A program made the translations under genes and the position numbers. A stretch of 21,598 bases of DNA from an uncultured bacterium (GTDB taxonomy: Bacteria > Patescibacteriota > Minisyncoccia > Phycocordibacterales > UBA918), in assembly GCA_913046815.1 (NCBI GenBank), contig CAJWTE010000006.1:1-21598 (forward strand), given 5' to 3'. This document shows positions 20,575 to 21,598 of the stretch, piece after piece. The notes under the pieces were generated by a model. That model worked only from the letters and a program-made list of their open reading frames with translations, had not been told where the DNA came from and ran no database searches. How positions within the stretch are numbered: position 1 is the first letter of the stretch; the number at the start of each line of letters is the position of its first letter.

Positions 20575-20590
20575 ATAAATTGGACAAAAG

Positions 20591-20614
20591 AAAAGGCCTC
20601 GCCGTAGCGAGTCC
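20591..20614 (-). terminator. intrinsic terminator of the 20660-21598 operon
   Basis: Reverse strand GGACTCGC, loop TACG, GCGAGGCC (one mismatch) followed by TTTTCTTTTG. On + it is followed only by TTGAGTTTT, so it may serve both strands unequally. Confidence 0.65.
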
Positions 20615-20624
20615 TTGAGTTTTG

Positions 20625-20648
20625 GTCGCCGGCCCGTAGGCCGGCGAC
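20625..20648. repeat. 10-bp GC-only-rich hairpin with CGTA loop
   Basis: GTCGCCGGCC and GGCCGGCGAC pair perfectly around CGTA, the same loop as the neighbouring terminator. No T-run follows, so it is not a terminator alone. Confidence 0.75.
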
Positions 20649-20659
20649 GTTGTCATTGG

Positions 20660-21280
20660 TCAGAGATAAAGCGCTTCGCACCCTTTCGGAAGTTCGAAAC
20701 GTTCCTTGCTCACCTTCCGGTTGAGCTTGATCAGCCCCACCGTCTCCTTTTTCCCGGTCGTAGACCGGATGATGAGGTGAGCTGACCGTGTGCCTACACC
20801 AACCGCTTTCACGGTTGCGAAGACACCATCGGCGTCTTCATTGTCGACACAGTAGTGGTACCCGTAGATAGGTACCTTTACTGCCTTGCTGGCAGGGACC
20901 TCCACATCCTGCCACGGGACACCAGTCTTCACGACTGGTGTCCCGCCAGTCATGGCGGACAAGTCCCGCCACAAAATGGGAAATTCACTCCACATCAGAG
21001 AAAACAGGATCATCCCCAAGCCAACCCAAATCAAGGCGTTACCAACACCTTTTTTGAACAACATGACAAGGCCAGTCACCACAGTAATTACTCCTATAAG
21101 GAGAAGCCATGTCAGAGAGGAGCTTTCTTCGCTGGCTTGTTCACCTCCCCCGGACTGGTAGATGGTCCAGATCATGCCCGCGAACCCGATGGCGAGTATG
21201 GTCGAGATAAGGATCCAAACCCACTTGGGAATTGGCTTGCTCTGCACCATTACAGTGCTCGTGGTATTTACTTGGGTCAT
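20660..21280 (-). CDS. membrane protein of unknown function, three helices plus external domain
   Basis: A 206-residue protein that I do not recognise. It has three transmembrane helices at about 20-41, 56-75 and 81-103, then a soluble C-terminal part of about 100 residues with beta-like segments and two cysteines (Cys144, Cys201). GGAAGG lies before the ATG at a good distance, and the gene follows the 21282 gene by one base. It is the only gene here that ends in TGA, and its sequence is GC-richer than the rest: 34 of 60 bases are G or C at 20761-20820 against 26 of 60 in gyrA at 15541-15600. It may therefore be recently acquired. Confidence 0.7.
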   Translation of the reverse strand: MTQVNTTSTVMVQSKPIPKWVWILISTILAIGFAGMIWTIYQSGGGEQASEESSSLTWLLLIGVITVVTGLVMLFKKGVGNALIWVGLGMILFSLMWSEFPILWRDLSAMTGGTPVVKTGVPWQDVEVPASKAVKVPIYGYHYCVDNEDADGVFATVKAVGVGTRSAHLIIRSTTGKKETVGLIKLNRKVSKERFELPKGCEALYL

Positions 21281-21281
21281 T

Positions 21282-21598
21282 TTATACTTCCTTCCCCCAG
21301 TTATCTAAGATGGTTTTTACAGCCTCTGCGAGTTTGTCTATGTCGCCAGCGGCAAATTCGACAATTTTCTTTTCAACTCGAGAGCCGACCTCATCCACTT
21401 GGATAGTGTTGATGATGTCTCTCATGGACATGGAGCCGTCGTCTAGCTTAGCTTTCAGCTTTTCGGCAGCTTCGCCAAGCGCGTTGACGTTGGCCAAGAG
21501 GCCTTGCCGCCGCATTTCTTCCACCGCCGCCTTCTCGGCTTCTTCAGCAAGTTTACCCACTACATCTACGCTTTTGACGCGAATGCGGAAGATTTTTA
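21282..21598 (-). CDS. unrecognised helical protein, partial at the right edge
   Basis: The frame is open to the window edge, so the start lies outside it. About 104 residues are visible: KIFRIRVKSVDVVG, then a long, charged helical part (KLAEEAEKAAVEEMRRQG and ALGEAAEKLKAKLDDG) and a compact end (RDIINTIQVDEVGSRVEKK, FAAGDIDKLAEAVKTILDN). A GTG at 21560 could be an internal start, but the residues before it read as coding. No membrane segment or known motif is seen. Codon use is GC-rich (39 of 60 bases G or C at 21481-21540). It is cotranscribed with the following membrane protein across one base. No function is proposed. Confidence 0.6.
   Translation of the reverse strand, partial: KIFRIRVKSVDVVGKLAEEAEKAAVEEMRRQGLLANVNALGEAAEKLKAKLDDGSMSMRDIINTIQVDEVGSRVEKKIVEFAAGDIDKLAEAVKTILDNWGKEV

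Noticed and set aside
20447..20656. Continuation of the 20660 protein past its TGA (UGA read as an amino acid)
   Set aside because: The frame stays open for 69 codons on the reverse strand, but it runs antisense through the 20239 gene and contains a terminator. No other gene in the window has an internal TGA, so the standard code fits.
20855..21406. Forward-strand ORF of 183 codons opposite the two right-edge genes
   Set aside because: It crosses both reverse-strand genes, and its translation is Pro/His-rich with no domain; high GC makes such shadows longer.

Overview
The window looks like an ordinary chromosomal stretch of a small-genome bacterium, most likely a member of the Candidate Phyla Radiation (Patescibacteria, Parcubacteria-like). 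That placement is inference. It rests on moderately AT-rich, tightly packed genes, a four-S1-domain protein in place of the six-domain form, a divergent HisRS-like protein, an orphan solute-binding protein beside a set of tiny two-helix TrbC/VirB2-like membrane proteins, and many promoters that leave no room for a ribosome binding site. The standard code fits, because no gene is interrupted by TGA. No CRISPR array, insertion sequence or phage gene was seen.

Layout. 1-1690 (+): end of an unknown gene, peptide deformylase, an alpha/beta hydrolase and an ASCH-domain protein, closed by a hairpin terminator. 1728-1831 (-): tRNA-Glu(UUC) with a long hairpin reaching into its acceptor stem. 1950-4020: divergent metal pair, MgtE-type Mg transporter (-) and VIT1/CCC1-type Fe/Mn transporter (+). 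4020-4290: no gene, but DnaA-box-like repeats, a strong promoter and a terminator that together outline a ~109-nt small RNA. 4291-5936 (-): AhpF-like thioredoxin-reductase-fold flavoprotein plus an EEP-family phosphodiesterase. 6000-11127 (-): signal peptidase I, HisRS-like protein, bS21, YbeY, FtsA and FtsZ, covering export, translation and division. 11239-11829 (+): peptidyl-tRNA hydrolase. 11881-12954 (-): S1-domain protein with a long leader, preceded by a second candidate non-coding RNA. 13322-16834 (+): degenerate metallo-beta-lactamase-fold protein, membrane-anchored protein and GyrA. 16916-20574 (+): five short two-helix membrane proteins with a methyltransferase and an anchored extracellular solute-binding protein but no ABC permease or ATPase. 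20660-21598 (-): two unrecognised genes, visibly more GC-rich, one with the only TGA stop.

The parts most worth following are the 16916-20574 membrane cluster (a possible uptake or pilus-like apparatus with no named counterpart that I recognise), the two candidate non-coding RNAs, and the apparent rule that the -10 box sits 6-8 nt before the ATG in nine transcription units, which implies leaderless mRNAs.
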